64,000 nucleotides of DNA from Larix kaempferi (Eukaryota; Streptophyta; Pinopsida; Pinales; Pinaceae): assembly GCA_027924585.1 (NCBI GenBank), contig BSBM01000361.1, forward strand, positions 66,810,001 to 66,874,000, in the 5' to 3' direction. Positions within the stretch are counted from its first letter, which is position 1. Each line of letters begins with the position of its first letter. Under the pieces are notes generated by a model. The model saw only the letters and a list, made by a program, of their open reading frames with translations, searched no databases and was not told the origin of the DNA. The position numbers and the translations under genes are program-made. Of the stretch, positions 11,140 through 22,022 are shown in pieces.

Positions 11140-11745
11140 GGTTACACATTACAAGACATCAACAAAGCTTTTCGAAAGGCATGGCGTAGTTACAAATTAC
11201 AAGACATCAACAAAGCTTTTAAAAAGGCACATGGCCTATTAACTAGAAACCATTCCCCAAAAAAATCAAAGCATAAAAAAGGTAGTCCTCCCTTATGTCT
11301 AAGGTATTATAGATAAAATAGCTAGGTTGTTAAGAAGAAAACACATGAGATCACTTTCTCGTCTCTCAATTCTTTGAGGAACATGTTACACAAGGCGAAA
11401 GATCTGGTTGATCCCAAGCTAAGGAAAGGAGTCAATTCCTTGTTCATGTGGTGAAGTATACATCGGACAGACATGATGTTCGATAAAAACAAGAGTGAAA
11501 AAACATTGCACATACATAACACATGAAAGAGTAAAGAATTCAACAGTGGCATATCATTCTAGAAAAACAAATTACCATATTATTTGTGTTGAAAAAGCTA
11601 AAGTTGTCACTTGCTCTAAAAGAACACTATAATAAGAGATAGATCCACGAGGCTTTGGAAATGAAGAAGCACCCATGAAACTTCAATAGGAACAATGGCT
11701 TAATTCTAAGCAAATCTTGGAAACCAGTTTTGAACTTTCTAAAGG
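11140..11745 (+). pseudogene. Penelope-like retroelement fragment with GIY-YIG endonuclease end
   Basis: Translated in shifting plus-strand frames, this region gives, in order: an INKAFKKAHGL helix; SLNSLRNMLHKAKD; VDPKLRKGV; and after a one-base shift SIPCSCGEVYIGQT, then a Lys/Arg-rich SIKTRVKKHC and HERVKNS-type stretch. The KGV...CSCG..YIGQT core is the GIY-YIG endonuclease of Penelope-like elements, which follows their reverse transcriptase. The catalytic Tyr of YIG and the Arg of the following helix are visible. At least one frameshift and a pair of stops in the tail (after CSKRTL) make it non-functional. Only the end of the element is present; most of the reverse transcriptase is missing. 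The segment CATTACAAGACATCAACAAA is duplicated about 40 bases apart (near 11150 and 11190). Confidence 0.8.
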
Positions 11746-12790
11746 AACAATGAGTCCATTATATTAGTTACCAATGCTGGCTTACATTGGTTTTAAGGAT
11801 GAAAATCAATATTAATGAATGCCATTTAGCATAAATTAAAAAGTGAGCCACAAATTCTAGTGATGATGGTCTCAACTCAATAGTTTGAAACATACGTTGA
11901 GTACAAAAATGAGACACAGGTTTTCCATATAAGTTGCTTTGAAATATTTGCTTCTGAAATTTTGAACAATAGTAATAAATTATCATATTTTCTAATATAT
12001 ATAAAATTAATTATTTATACAAAATAATATGGTATTTATAATTTTGTAAAAAGTTTAATACATTTAAGAATATTATTAATAAAGGTATAAGCTAATGTTT
12101 TTGGAATTGCAATTTTAGGTTGTTGAAATTGTAAACTCATAAAAAAATTACAAATTGTTTTTAGCTTATTTTATTAATAAACAAATTTAATACATTTTAA
12201 AATATTATTAATACTTGAGAAGATATTGTATTTTTTATTTTTCCATTAAACATGAAATTAAAAAAAAATTCATTTCTTAAAATTTACATGAAATATCTTT
12301 TTAAATGACATTTTTAATTTAAGCGTTTTGTAAGTGGGAGATCTATGATATATTGCTCGCTTGATTACTTTGGTGGCTCGTATTGGGGTAAGTTCTTTAG
12401 GAGTTTTCCTTTTCTACAAAGGCTCTATTGATATATTGCTCGCTTGATTACTTTGGTGGCTCGTATTGGGGTAAGTGCTTTAATGGTTTTCTTTTTCTGT
12501 AAAGGCTTGTTGTGACTATAATTGTTTGCTCCTATATGGGCACATTTTTGTAGCAATGAAGGTTAGATTCGTTGCATGGCTCTCTTTGGTGGATAGGGTT
12601 TAGATTGATTAACGATTGGAGGGCCTAATCACCACATGGGAGCTCTTTCTTCTCGTGTAAGGGTTCGCATCATCACATAAGTCTTTTGGAGCGACACGTG
12701 ATGCTTAGGATTGAAAAAAAAGGATTAGCTTAGGTTTTAAAAAATACTCCCATCATGCATGATAATTTTTTGTGCGTGTTTATTCCTTAT
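11746..12790. other. AT-rich intergenic DNA before the Gypsy element
   Basis: No coding signal is seen. It contains the tandem duplication at 12344-12505. Confidence 0.45.
12344..12505. repeat. 80-bp tandem duplication
   Basis: Two adjacent copies share TTGCTCGCTTGATTACTTTG and GTGGCTCGTATTGGGGTAAG with few differences. Confidence 0.7.
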
Positions 12791-13386
12791 TGATTTGGGT
12801 CATGTTCAGGAAGCACGAGGGGGACAACAGTTCAACTGAATGAGTCGGCTCTATTATGGAAAAAGCTTAATAAATAGAATGAGCAGGATTACGCAATATA
12901 GATAACACAAATACACACAGACAATATGGAGGAATGCGAACTGTTTTAGATTGATCAAGATAAGATCCGATGTATGTTACAATAGTTTACATGCTTATAA
13001 AGAAATTTGAGACGCTTGGGTGCCTTCCCGTTACGTTCAGTTACAAAGAAGAAGTTAGAACGGTTCCAACAGTTCAACTGTTATAGTCGACTGGAGTACA
13101 GAGAGACAGTCTGTCGTAGTTCGACAGTCGCTGGTTGCATGTCGACGCTGCTTGTCGATGGCGCGAACTGCAAGATTGTAGAACATGTCGAAGGTGAGGA
13201 ACATGTTGCAGTATGTCGAAGTCGAGACTCGTTGGAGTTGTGTTGAAATCGAAAACCTGTCGAAGTGCTGAAGTTGTCTAAGTCATGTCACGTAAAAAAT
13301 TGTCGAAGTTGTATCAATAGTGATGTCTGTACGAAGATGAGTCGAAGTTAGCATCCGACAACAAATGCCAACTGCGATGTGGATCA
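12791..13386 (-). repeat. 3' LTR of the Gypsy element
   Basis: It matches 22023-22624 along its whole length with scattered substitutions and small indels. It contains many GTCGAAG/GTCGAC words. Confidence 0.88.
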
Positions 13387-13539
13387 GAACTCCTTCCTTA
13401 AGAAACAATGGACCCCATTGTTTGCTCGTGAAGGTGAGGAAACTTGTTGATCACTTCAGTAGCACAGTACCACTTTCCTTGAGATGGGATTTGTCCAGCT
13501 TTGGCAACCTGAAACAAGGGAATTGTGTTCATCCTTATA

Positions 13540-13832
13540 AGGCGTACTCATTGTCCCATAATGGTGTCGCAAGGAAGAGGCTCCTTAACATCTGGATGGA
13601 TTTCTTCGGGTGCTGCTGCCGAGAAGTCATTTTGTTCCAACAAAGGTGCATGGTATGGTCGAAGCAGATCCACATTGAAGACTGGATGCAGACCCAAGCA
13701 TGTAGGAATGTCGAGCTGGAAAGCGTTTTCACCAACCTATCGAAGAATACTGTACGGACCATATCCCAAAGGCTTGAGATTCTTGAAAGGACCAGTGAAG
13801 TGCTCCTTCTTAAGATGTAGCTAGACCTTATC
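13540..13832 (-). pseudogene. Gypsy integrase C-terminal region
   Basis: In one minus-strand frame, YGPYSILR is followed by an in-frame TAG, then by the conserved LHPVFNVDLLRPYH motif and an acidic tail ending at TGA. This is the region after the integrase core that helps bind target chromatin or DNA in Ty3/Gypsy elements. The longest open frame here (13535-13966) is a different, non-homologous frame. I could not confirm a chromodomain. Confidence 0.6.
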
Positions 13833-13970
13833 CCCAATTTGGAAAGTATGAGGAATACGATGATTGTCGTGTCAGGCCTTAGCTTTCTCGTTTGCTCTGT
13901 GCAACATATCTTGTGCTTGTTGCTGAATGTCGCAAATCTGTTCTCGAAACTTGACTGCTTTATCAACTTC

Positions 13971-14770
13971 TCACTGGCTGCAGTGTGTATCGGAGTTTGG
14001 CTGTGTTGAGGAGCTGATCGAGTCTATAGGCGCTGAGGGTTGAAATCTGTAACAGACTTCAAAGGGACTCTTGCCTATAGAGATGTGTTGGGAATGATTG
14101 TAGCTGTACTGGATGTATGGAAGAATTTCATCCCATGTGCGTCGATGCTGGTGATTGTACATGCGAAGCAGTTGTACTACCAAGCGATTCACAACTTTCG
14201 TCTGTCCGTCGGTCTGAGGATGGAAAGATGTCGATAATGACAGTCGTGTATCCAGCTGTTTCCAGAGGATCTTCCAAAAGATGCTGACGAATATGGCATC
14301 TCGGTCGGAAATGATGGTTGTGGGTAAACCAAAGTGTTTCCAAACATGTGTAAAGAAGAGCTGAGCAGTCTGCTGCGCTGTCGTGGTCTTCTTACATGGT
14401 ATGAGAATGGCCATATTGGAAAATCGGTCGACTACTACTAATATTGCTTCATGTTGATTTCTGGTAGTAGGATAACCCGTCAAGTAGTCCATAGAAATAG
14501 ATTCCCATGGTCGATTAGGAACTGGTAGAGGTGTGTACAATCCATGTCGTCGATTAGGTGGCTTAGCAATGGCACAAACCACGCATGATCGAATGTACTT
14601 GTTGACGTCAGATTTAAGTGTAGGCCAGAAGAAATACTTCTGCAGAATAACAAGTGTCTTTGCTACTCCAAAGTGTCCTGCAGTCTTGCTGTAGTGTGCA
14701 TCCCAAATGAGCTGTTGTTGTTGCTCACTGGTTGGTACACAAAGCTGTCCAAGCTTGTAGAGAAAGGTAT
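13971..14770 (-). pseudogene. Gypsy integrase, catalytic Glu replaced
   Basis: The minus strand first gives an HHCC zinc finger (DAHYSKTAGHFG, then SCVVC, 14560-14720), then the core frame (13971-14582). The core has SMDYLTGYP (first Asp) and SDRDAIFVS (second Asp). At the third catalytic position, where the family has DGQTE, this copy reads DGQTKVVNR, so Glu is Lys. The core should be unable to join DNA ends. It lies directly before the C-terminal region and after RNase H, as expected. Confidence 0.85.
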
Positions 14771-15020
14771 CTTTCAGGAAGTAGTCGGTGTCTGAGGTCG
14801 ATGAATTGTTAGTATGTAACTATCGGTAGACTGCTGAGAAGTCATTGTCGTCCTCATACAACTGTTTCCAAGTGGTCGCGTCGTATCCCTGCATAGTCAT
14901 CACTGTCAAGAGGAGAGTAATGGCTGGTTGATTGAGGCAATCGGCAGCGACATTAGCTTTACCTTTCCGATACTTAATCACCAATTGGAATTGTTGTAGG
15001 TAATTAATCTACATGAGTTG

Positions 15021-15407
15021 TCAGTTTGTCTGCAACTTTGATTGTGTTGAAGCGAACTGTAGAGGCTTGTGAACAGTGAGAATGACCGTTTCTTTGCCAA
15101 GGATGTAATGCCTCCATTGCTTGAGAGCTTGCACAATGGCGTACAATTCTTGTTCGTACGTCGAGTATCTTATAACTGTGTCGTTAAAAGTCTCAGAATG
15201 AAAAGCAACTGGGTGACCAGACTGAGTGATCACTGTGCCCAAGGCATAGTCCGATGCGTCCGTCTCAATCTCAAAGGGTTGATGCAAATCAGGTAACACA
15301 AGTACTGGTGTAGTGTAGAGCCTGTGTTTGAGTTGTTCAAAAGCTGCTTGATGTGTTTCTGTCCATTGGAAGACAGTTTTCCCATTAACCTTTGTCAACT
15401 GATTCAA
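15021..15407 (-). pseudogene. Gypsy RNase H domain
   Basis: The frame contains FQWTETHQAAFEQLK (connection region) and then FEIETDASDYALG, the first part of the Ty3/Gypsy RNase H fold with its catalytic Asp, and YSTYEQELYAIVQALKQWRHY with the catalytic Glu. It follows the reverse transcriptase thumb on the same strand. The frame closes before the final His/Asp motif. Confidence 0.85.
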
Positions 15408-15443
15408 GGGCCAGGCTATGTGACTGAAGCCGAGTATGAATCG

Positions 15444-15648
15444 TCAATAGAAATTCACCAAACCAAGAAAACTTCTTAGTTCTTGAATGCTTCTAGGAAT
15501 GGGCCAATATTTGAGGATCTGTACTTTGTCTGGATCGACGTGAATGCCTGCAGAGTCAATTACATACCCCAAATATTTGATGCTGGTCATCGGAAAAGAG
15601 AACTTGTCCATGTTCAGATAAAGATGATGTCGCTGGAGAGTGTCGAGG
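15444..15648 (-). pseudogene. Gypsy reverse transcriptase, C-terminal part (split)
   Basis: The translation includes LYLNMDKFSFPM, IKYLGYVIDSAGI and LRSFLGLVNFY, which are the end of the palm and the thumb of Ty3/Gypsy reverse transcriptase. It is separated from the N-terminal part (19789-20314) by the inserted LTR element, whose LTR begins at 15649. Confidence 0.88.
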
Positions 15649-17173
15649 TGTTGGTTGCTTTCTGGACAGACCCGGGTTTTCAGGATGCGCAACAACAAAC
15701 ACCCCTTTGGCGCACTGGCAATTTCGGCAACGAGCTGCGTAGCAGCCCGAAGTCTCACCCGAAGTGGCTATGGGGGGGCTAAGGAATCAGGTTTCCTTAA
15801 CCTAGGTGGTGTGGAGTCTATATTCTTCTCTCTTCCGTTCTTGGAGGTAACCCCTGAATAGAGTGTCTTACTCTTTCCCAGGTCTCCCAGCGCTACAGCG
15901 CTGGAACTCACTCTTCTCAGTCGAGCTACGTGGTAGCTCCGCACCTGCGCACGAGTCTTTTACCCGCTACCTCCGATACGCTATGTATCTTCTCTGCCCT
16001 TGCGCCACAGTGCAATAGCACACTCCTTTAGCGCTGCAGTGATAGTGTTCTTGCAGACTCCTTCAACAATGCACAAGTACAACTTCTAAGGGAGCTTCCA
16101 GGATTTACTTTACATAATCATTCATAAAGATAGGGAAACATTCATAGAAACATAAACAATAAAGCAAAGAAACGCAATCACATAAAGCATCACCACAACA
16201 ACAAGAATTATGTGGTTCACTTCCAGGAGGGAAGCTACGTCCACGGGAACTATGTTTTATATTATCTTGAGATGGGGATAACACAGTTCCGCTGCGCACA
16301 CAGTTGCAGCCTTAGATCTTTCTGGGAAACTCCACGCACACAGCTGGGAGCCCTTCTCTTAGATCTATTCTCTTCTTCTACATATATTACCAGGACAAAT
16401 ATATACAATTACATTCCCCTCTCAGTCCTCTTGCAACTGGTCGATACATGCAATGGCCTTTACGCCAAGCGGTCTTCCTGCGAGATCGCGGCCTTCTTAC
16501 ATGCACAAAATGATCATTAACAACTTAAAAGATACAACAATACAAATGACTCAGACATAAACTTAGACTGTTCGTGTAACTCATTAACTATCTAACCCTT
16601 TTCCCTTTTCAATTACACATATATATAGGTGGCCTTGAGGGTCGCACCTTTACAAAACTGTGGGCCTTTCCCAACAGCGATCCCCAAAAACCCTAACCGC
16701 GGACACGGCTAGGTGTACTGTAGGCACCTCTTGCAGTCACGTCGCAGCTTCCTGCAGACTCCGCGATTTTCGGCACAGATCGTGGGTATGGGTGCCGCTT
16801 CATCGTTCTTCGCTCCTTGTCCTTTGCCTTCAATGCTTCGGTCCGTTGCTCTTCCTTGGTCCGAGCAACCATAACTCCTGTAATTTTCCTTAATGAGGGT
16901 AGCTGAGCCCTCTATTCCACCGCTTCATTTTTTGTGGTGGTTGAGCTTTCTACTCAGCCACCTTATTTACTCTTTCCTTTGACTTGTGCGCGTGAGCTCC
17001 ACGATTTCCAGCCCGTAATCTGCGGTGAGCTTGTCCATTTGGCGTCGTACCGCGCATTGTTCACTTCTGCCCAAAAATGGTGCTTTTCCTCAAAATTAGC
17101 ACTTTTCCTTCAAAACTTAGTGCTTTTTCCTAAACTTGGCAGCTTTTCCATAGCTGCGGCCTATGCTCCAATA
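15649..17173 (-). repeat. left LTR of the nested coiled-coil element
   Basis: It matches 18249-19788 throughout with scattered substitutions. It begins TGTTGGTTGCTTTCTGGA and ends TGCTCCAATA, the last dinucleotide mutated from CA to TA. Confidence 0.88.
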
Positions 17174-17185
17174 GACCCTTAACAC

Positions 17186-18248
17186 TTACTTGTGGCTCGT
17201 CCCTGAGCCACTCGCACTAGCTTGAGTTCGTTTTACTTGTGCATCTGACTTTGCTTGGGTCGCAGCGAAGGCTTGCTTCCACTGCACAATAGCAGAGTCC
17301 ATGTCTTGCACGCACTTCATGGCTGTCTGCACCAGGTCTGAAGTAGCTTCTTCTCCTTCTGCGCCATTGACCAACTCTTGAGACTCAGCAAATGCTTTGA
17401 CCTTAGCCTCTGCTTGGGAAGCAAGTTCAGCATACTCATCCATAAACGACTGAATGATGTTGGCGAGAGTAGCATCTTTGTCTCTGAGCCTATGCAGTTC
17501 TTGCTGGACTTTGCGGACTTCGCTCATCTTTCTCATTTTGGCTAAGCCTTCCAAGGGCTTAGCTTCTTCGTTCAAAATAGTTAGGGACTGTTCTGCTACT
17601 TTCACCTATTTCAAAAGGGAAACTTTAGAAGGGAGCTTCTCGAGCTCAGCCCAAGCCTGCATATCTTGCATCATTAACTGCTGGGCTTCATCTGTTCTGC
17701 GCTTCATTTGGGTAGAAGCTATGCGCAGTGCTTCAAGTCGTTCTTGCTTATCATCTGCGGGAGGCACTACGACACGAGCTTCCAACTCGGCGAGCTGCTT
17801 TCTATGGTCCTCAGCCATAGCAACTACTTGCTGTTCTAGGGATTTCGCCCTTCTGCCAATGCATTGCACTTTCTCAACTAAAGGAAGGTTTGGTTGAATC
17901 TGGCAGGCCGACAACTCCTGGGAAATTTCATCGACGACATTCCTTATCCCAGTGTCTCGCACTTCGTGAAATGCAAGCTGAGCGGAGATCTCCTTATAGC
18001 CTGCACTTAGCTCTACTTCCTGTGTCTGCAGTCTTTGATTGGCATGGAATGTGGAGAGCTCCATAGCTCTCAGCTCAGTAGAGACCTGCTCGTGAAACAA
18101 CTGTAGAGTTTCCAACAAAATTAGTGACAAATTTATTTCAACAGGGCCAACCGCGCTTACCTGCGGTGCAGACAGAGGATCCGGGAGTGTCATGCTTGCG
18201 GGCGGGATGTGGACGACAGTGTGCCTTTCCGTAGGTACTTGAACCATT
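17186..18248 (-). pseudogene. coiled-coil protein ORF of the nested element, split by one stop
   Basis: Two minus-strand frames (17606-18298, whose first codons lie in the LTR, and 17186-17605) are in the same phase and are separated by a single TAG after KVSLLK. Read as one, they give a protein of roughly 350-370 residues. A natural start is the Met of MVQVPTERH, right at the LTR edge. Most of the product is heptad-rich helix with many Glu, Gln, Lys, Leu and Ala residues (for example DKDATLANIIQSFMDEYAEL) and a Ser/Thr-rich C-terminus. I recognise no enzyme motif or zinc knuckle. It may act as a structural gag-like protein, or be a captured plant coiled-coil gene. Confidence 0.6.
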
Positions 18249-19788
18249 TGTTGGCTGCTTTCTGGATAGATCCAGGTTTTCAGGATGCACAACAACAAAC
18301 ACCCCTTGGCGCACTGGCCCTTTCGGCAACGAGCTGTGCAGCAGCCCGAAGTCTCACCCGAAGTGGCTATGGGGGGGATAAGGAATCGGGTTTCCTTAAC
18401 CTAGGTGGTGTGGAGTCTATAGTCTTCTCTCTTCCCTTCTTGGAGGTAACCCCTGAACAGAGTGTCTTACTTTTTCCCAGGTCTCCCAGTGCTACAGCAC
18501 TGGAACTCACTCTTCTCAGCCGAGCTGCACGGTAGCTCCACACCTGCGCACGAGTCTTTTACCTGCTACCTCTGATACGCTATGTATTGTCTCTGCCCTT
18601 GCGCCATAGTACAGTAGCACACTCCTTTAGCGCTGCAGTGCCAATGTTCTTGCAGACTCCTTCGACAATGCACATGTACAACTTCTAAGGGAGCTTCCAG
18701 GATTTACTTTACATAATCATTCATAAAGATAGCGAAACATTCATAGAAACATAGACAGTAAAGAAAAGAAATGCAATCACATAAAGCATCACCACAACAA
18801 CAAGAATTATGTGGTTCACTTCCAATAGGGAAGCTACGTCCACGGGAACTATTTTTTATATTATCTTGAGATGGGGATAACACAGTTCCACTGCGCACAC
18901 AGCTGCAGCCTTAGATCTTTCTGGGAAACTCCACGCACACAGCTGGGAGCCCTTCTCTTAGATCTATTCTCTTCTTCTACATATATTACCAGGACAAAGA
19001 CATACAATTACATTCCCCTCTCAGTCCTCTTGCGATTGGTCGATACATGCAATGGCCCTTACGCCAAGCGGTATTCCTGCGAGATCGCGGCCTTCTTACA
19101 TGCACAAAATGATCATTAACAGCTTAAAAGATATAGCAATACAAATGACTCAGACATCAACTTAGACTATCCGTGTAACTCAGTAACTATCTAACTATCT
19201 AACTATCTAACCCTTTTCCCTTTTCAATTACACATATATATAGGTGGCCTTGAGGGTCGCACCTTTACAAAACTGTGGGCCTTTCCCAACAGTGATCCCC
19301 AAAAACCCTGACCGCGGACATGGCTAAGTGTACTGTAGGCTCCTCTTGCAGTCACGTCGCAGCTTCCTGCAGACTCCGTGATTTTCGGCGCAGATCGCAG
19401 GTATGGGCGCCACTTCATTGTTCTTCGCTCCTTGTCCTTCGCCTTCAATTCTTCGACCTGTTGCTCTTCCTTGGTCCGAGCAACCATAACTCCTGTACTT
19501 TGCCTTAATGAGGGTAGCTGAGCCCTCTATTCCGCTGCTTCATTTACTGTGGTGGTTGAGCTTTCTACTCGACCACCTTATTTATTCTTTCCTTTGACTT
19601 GTGCACGCGAGCTCCACGATTTCCGGCTTGTAATTTACGGTGAGCTCGTCCATCTGGCGCCGTACCGCGCACTGTTCATTTCTGCCCAAAAATGGTGCTT
19701 TTCCTCAAAATTAGCACTTTTTCTTCAAAACTTAGTGCTTTTTCCTAAACTTGGCAGCTTTGCCATAGCTGCGGCCTATGCTCCAACA
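18249..19788 (-). repeat. right LTR of the nested coiled-coil element
   Basis: It starts TGTTGGCTGCTTTCTGGA, ends CTCCAACA, and matches the left LTR. Near 19190 it has two extra copies of CTAACTAT relative to the left LTR. Confidence 0.88.
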
Positions 19789-20314
19789 AGAGGACTTGTC
19801 GAAGATGTCCGACATGTTCTTCCCATGATCGACTGAAAATTAATATTTCATCGAGATAAACAATGACCCATTTGCCGATGAAAGGTTGGAGAAGGTTATC
19901 CATATGTCGCATGAAGGTTGCAGGTGCATTGGTTAAGCCGAAAGGCATGACTAACCATTCAAACAATCCTTCCTTGGTCTTGAAAGCAGTTTTCCACACA
20001 TCCGAGGGCTCGATTGGAATCTGATGGGATCCCAACTTGAGGTCGAGCTTACTAAATAATTTAGCACCTTTTAGACAGTCGATAAGCTTGTCTATCCGCG
20101 GCAGAGGGTACCGATTCTTCATCGATATTTTGTTGAGATCTCTGTAGTCGATGCACATTCGCCAAGTCCTGTCTTTCTTCGGAACTAGGATGAATGGACT
20201 TCCACAAGGAGAGGAGCTGGGTCGGATGTGACCTTTGTTGATTAATTCTTGGATTTGTGTGTGAATCTCTTCATTTTTGAGAATGGATCTTCTGTAAATA
20301 GATGCGTTATGCAA
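19789..20314 (-). pseudogene. Gypsy reverse transcriptase, N-terminal part, YLDE active site
   Basis: The translation has INKGHIRPSSSPCGSP, WRMCIDYRDLNK, LFSKLDL and WLVMPFGLTNAPATF, all standard Ty3/Gypsy fingers and palm motifs. The catalytic box reads VIVYLDEIL, where the family has YLDD. The second metal-binding Asp is therefore Glu, which should abolish or strongly reduce activity. The frame continues to LRQV and is then cut by the inserted element. Confidence 0.88.
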
Positions 20315-20733
20315 AGAAGAACCAGGAACAAGTTCAATGGAGTGTTTTACCTGGAAATGTTGAGGTACTCCGTTTGGAGCTTAAAAGAGGTTCTGGTACT
20401 CATCGAGAATATGATCGACTTGCTGCTTATGTCGGGAATTGCATTGGTCGGTGACTCGAATTGTCGCTGTAGTCTTCTTAGAATGTTGCGGATTGATCAT
20501 GATTAATGCAAAACTTCTGAGCATGATTGATGAGCTTCTTTTTCTGTTTGGAAGATATCAGTGCAACCGTTGGTGTAGGTTGACGCTTTGGTATGCTGAA
20601 CCATCGATTTCGGATTCTGACAATCACCTTTTGAGGCCGTGATTGATAAATTCCATGTCTATCCTAGAGGTAAGGTTTCCCAAACTAGGCATCGGCTACA
20701 GAGAGTGGTGCCATGTCACAGAGTACTTCATCT

Positions 20734-20958
20734 TCAAAAGGCTTTATGAAGTAGGTGAGTTTGCATTGTCGAGTGATCCGTAGTTCTTGTCCCTCCTTCA
20801 TCCAACCGATGTTGTAAGGCTGAGGATGCGGAGTGGTAACAAGACCTAGTTTTTTTCACAAGTTCTTTAGAAACGAAGTTCTTTTGGCTCCCATTGTCCA
20901 CAATAAAATGTAATGGGTTGCTTTGGACCCATTCTGTGTATGGAACAGGCGTTCTCAT
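20734..20958 (-). pseudogene. Gypsy aspartic protease region
   Basis: The frame contains LHFIVDNGSQKNFVS, matching the retropepsin active-site loop with D-N-G-S in place of D-S/T-G. This enzyme normally cuts the gag-pol polyprotein. The frame is short and ends after an out-of-frame tail, so the domain is not intact. Confidence 0.7.
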
Positions 20959-20999
20959 TCCTCCTCGTCGACAATAGTCGAGGCTGCTTGAGTTGTCGA

Positions 21000-21440
21000 G
21001 GTCAAAAGGGTCATCGCGTCTGGATTTGATTCTTCCATCGTCTTGTCGAATGCATCAGAGGTCAACACTTTCGTCAGAAATGTCTTCCGAGCTTTGCATT
21101 CAGACGTATCATGCTAATATGAGTGGTGGTAATCGCACCATTTTCTAGTCGGCAGTTGTTTGCTACATTCCTTCTTGTGAACAGGCTTCTTTCCACGCTT
21201 TTCCTTTCTACTTGGTTTCCAGTTTGTTGGCGAAGTGGAAAGCATCCGCAAGAGTATTGACAGTCATAAATTCCATCTCTTGTTGAATGTACCAGGACAA
21301 TCCGCCAACGTACTTCAAAACAAGCAATATCTCTTTTTCTTGCACGCAAAGTCTTGCCATGAGTAGATGAACTCGTCGATGTAAATCTGTACTGATTGGT
21401 CTTTCCGTTGCCTTAGCTACTGCGACTTCTTATACTGCTG
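21000..21440 (-). pseudogene. gag C-terminal / pre-protease region with Cys-His motif
   Basis: Near 21094-21145 the minus strand gives KWCDYHHSY, an in-frame TAG, then HDTSEC. This is a Cys/His motif often seen between gag and protease in plant Gypsy elements. Flanking frames carry further stops. Confidence 0.5.
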
Positions 21441-21782
21441 CTAGAGGTATTTTGGCAAGTAAAATTCCTTCCGGATGTGTTCGACGAATTTATCCCATGT
21501 GTCGATGGGTTCTCCGCTTTTCTCCATCTTTGTCGAGAGGTTCTCCCACCAGCAGTGCACGCAGGTTGACATCTTTAAGGACGCAATGGTGACTTTTTCA
21601 GCTTCCGAGAGTTGATTTACAGCGTAATATGATTCCAATTGTTGTACCCAATTGTCGACGGATTCCGCGTCAATATTGCCTTCAAGATTCGGTATGTCTA
21701 GATTCATTTGCACTTTGAAGGGGATGATTTTATCGGAGTGAGTTCTCATCGAGGATCCTCCGGATGTCGAAGTGAATCGCAA
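21441..21782 (-). pseudogene. Gypsy gag (retrotransposon gag domain)
   Basis: The frame contains IPNLEGNIDAESVDNWVQQL, SEAEKVTIASLKM, a C-x-x-WWENL-like helix and DTWDKFVEHIRKEFYLP. This is the typical plant Gypsy gag fold with W-x-x-F...L...F.P spacing. Gag forms the particle coat. It lies about 230 bases inside the primer site, as expected. The frame closes shortly after and continues decayed to the left. Confidence 0.8.
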
Positions 21783-22009
21783 GAGAATCTCATTGAACTA
21801 GTCAAACATTTCAGTTCATTTTCGAGCCAGTGCTTGCTCAATAAGCTGTGCTGTCTCGTCGACTGCATGTCTATCGTCTATTTCTTTTGTCATTTCTGGA
21901 GATCGTGTCTACTTGGATTGCTGAGATTGCAAGTGATTTTGAACCGGCATAAGTCAGGTAACTTTGAGAGAAGTGTATACGCATAACTTAAGCACGAAAA
22001 ATTGAGTGT

Positions 22010-22021
22010 GCTCTGGTACCA
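22010..22021 (-). other. primer-binding site of the Gypsy element
   Basis: The minus strand reads TGGTACCAGAGC, one base off the usual iMet site TGGTATCAGAGC, one base inside the 5' LTR. Confidence 0.8.
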
Positions 22022-22022
22022 A

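Larger units (their letters stand above)
15649..19788 (-). mobile_element. non-autonomous LTR retroelement carrying a coiled-coil ORF, nested in Gypsy RT
   Basis: Two LTRs of about 1.53 kb (15649-17173 and 18249-19788), both starting TGTTGG, flank only 1,075 bases. The right copy ends CCAACA and the left CCAATA. The flanking 5-mers CGAGG and AGAGG match at four of five positions, and the Gypsy reading resumes on either side, so this is an insertion. The interior has no gag zinc knuckle, protease, reverse transcriptase or integrase motif. It encodes one coiled-coil frame on the minus strand, broken by a stop. The orientation is taken from that ORF; I found no convincing primer site. Confidence 0.85.

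Noticed and set aside
13535-13966. 143-codon minus-strand frame over the Gypsy integrase tail
   Set aside because: The conserved LHPVFNVDLLRPYH text is in another frame, so this longer frame is a shadow.
16105-19487. Cys-rich and Ser-rich 60-100-codon frames in the 1.5-kb LTRs
   Set aside because: Both LTRs show them at matching places, with frameshifts between copies, so they are unlikely to encode proteins.
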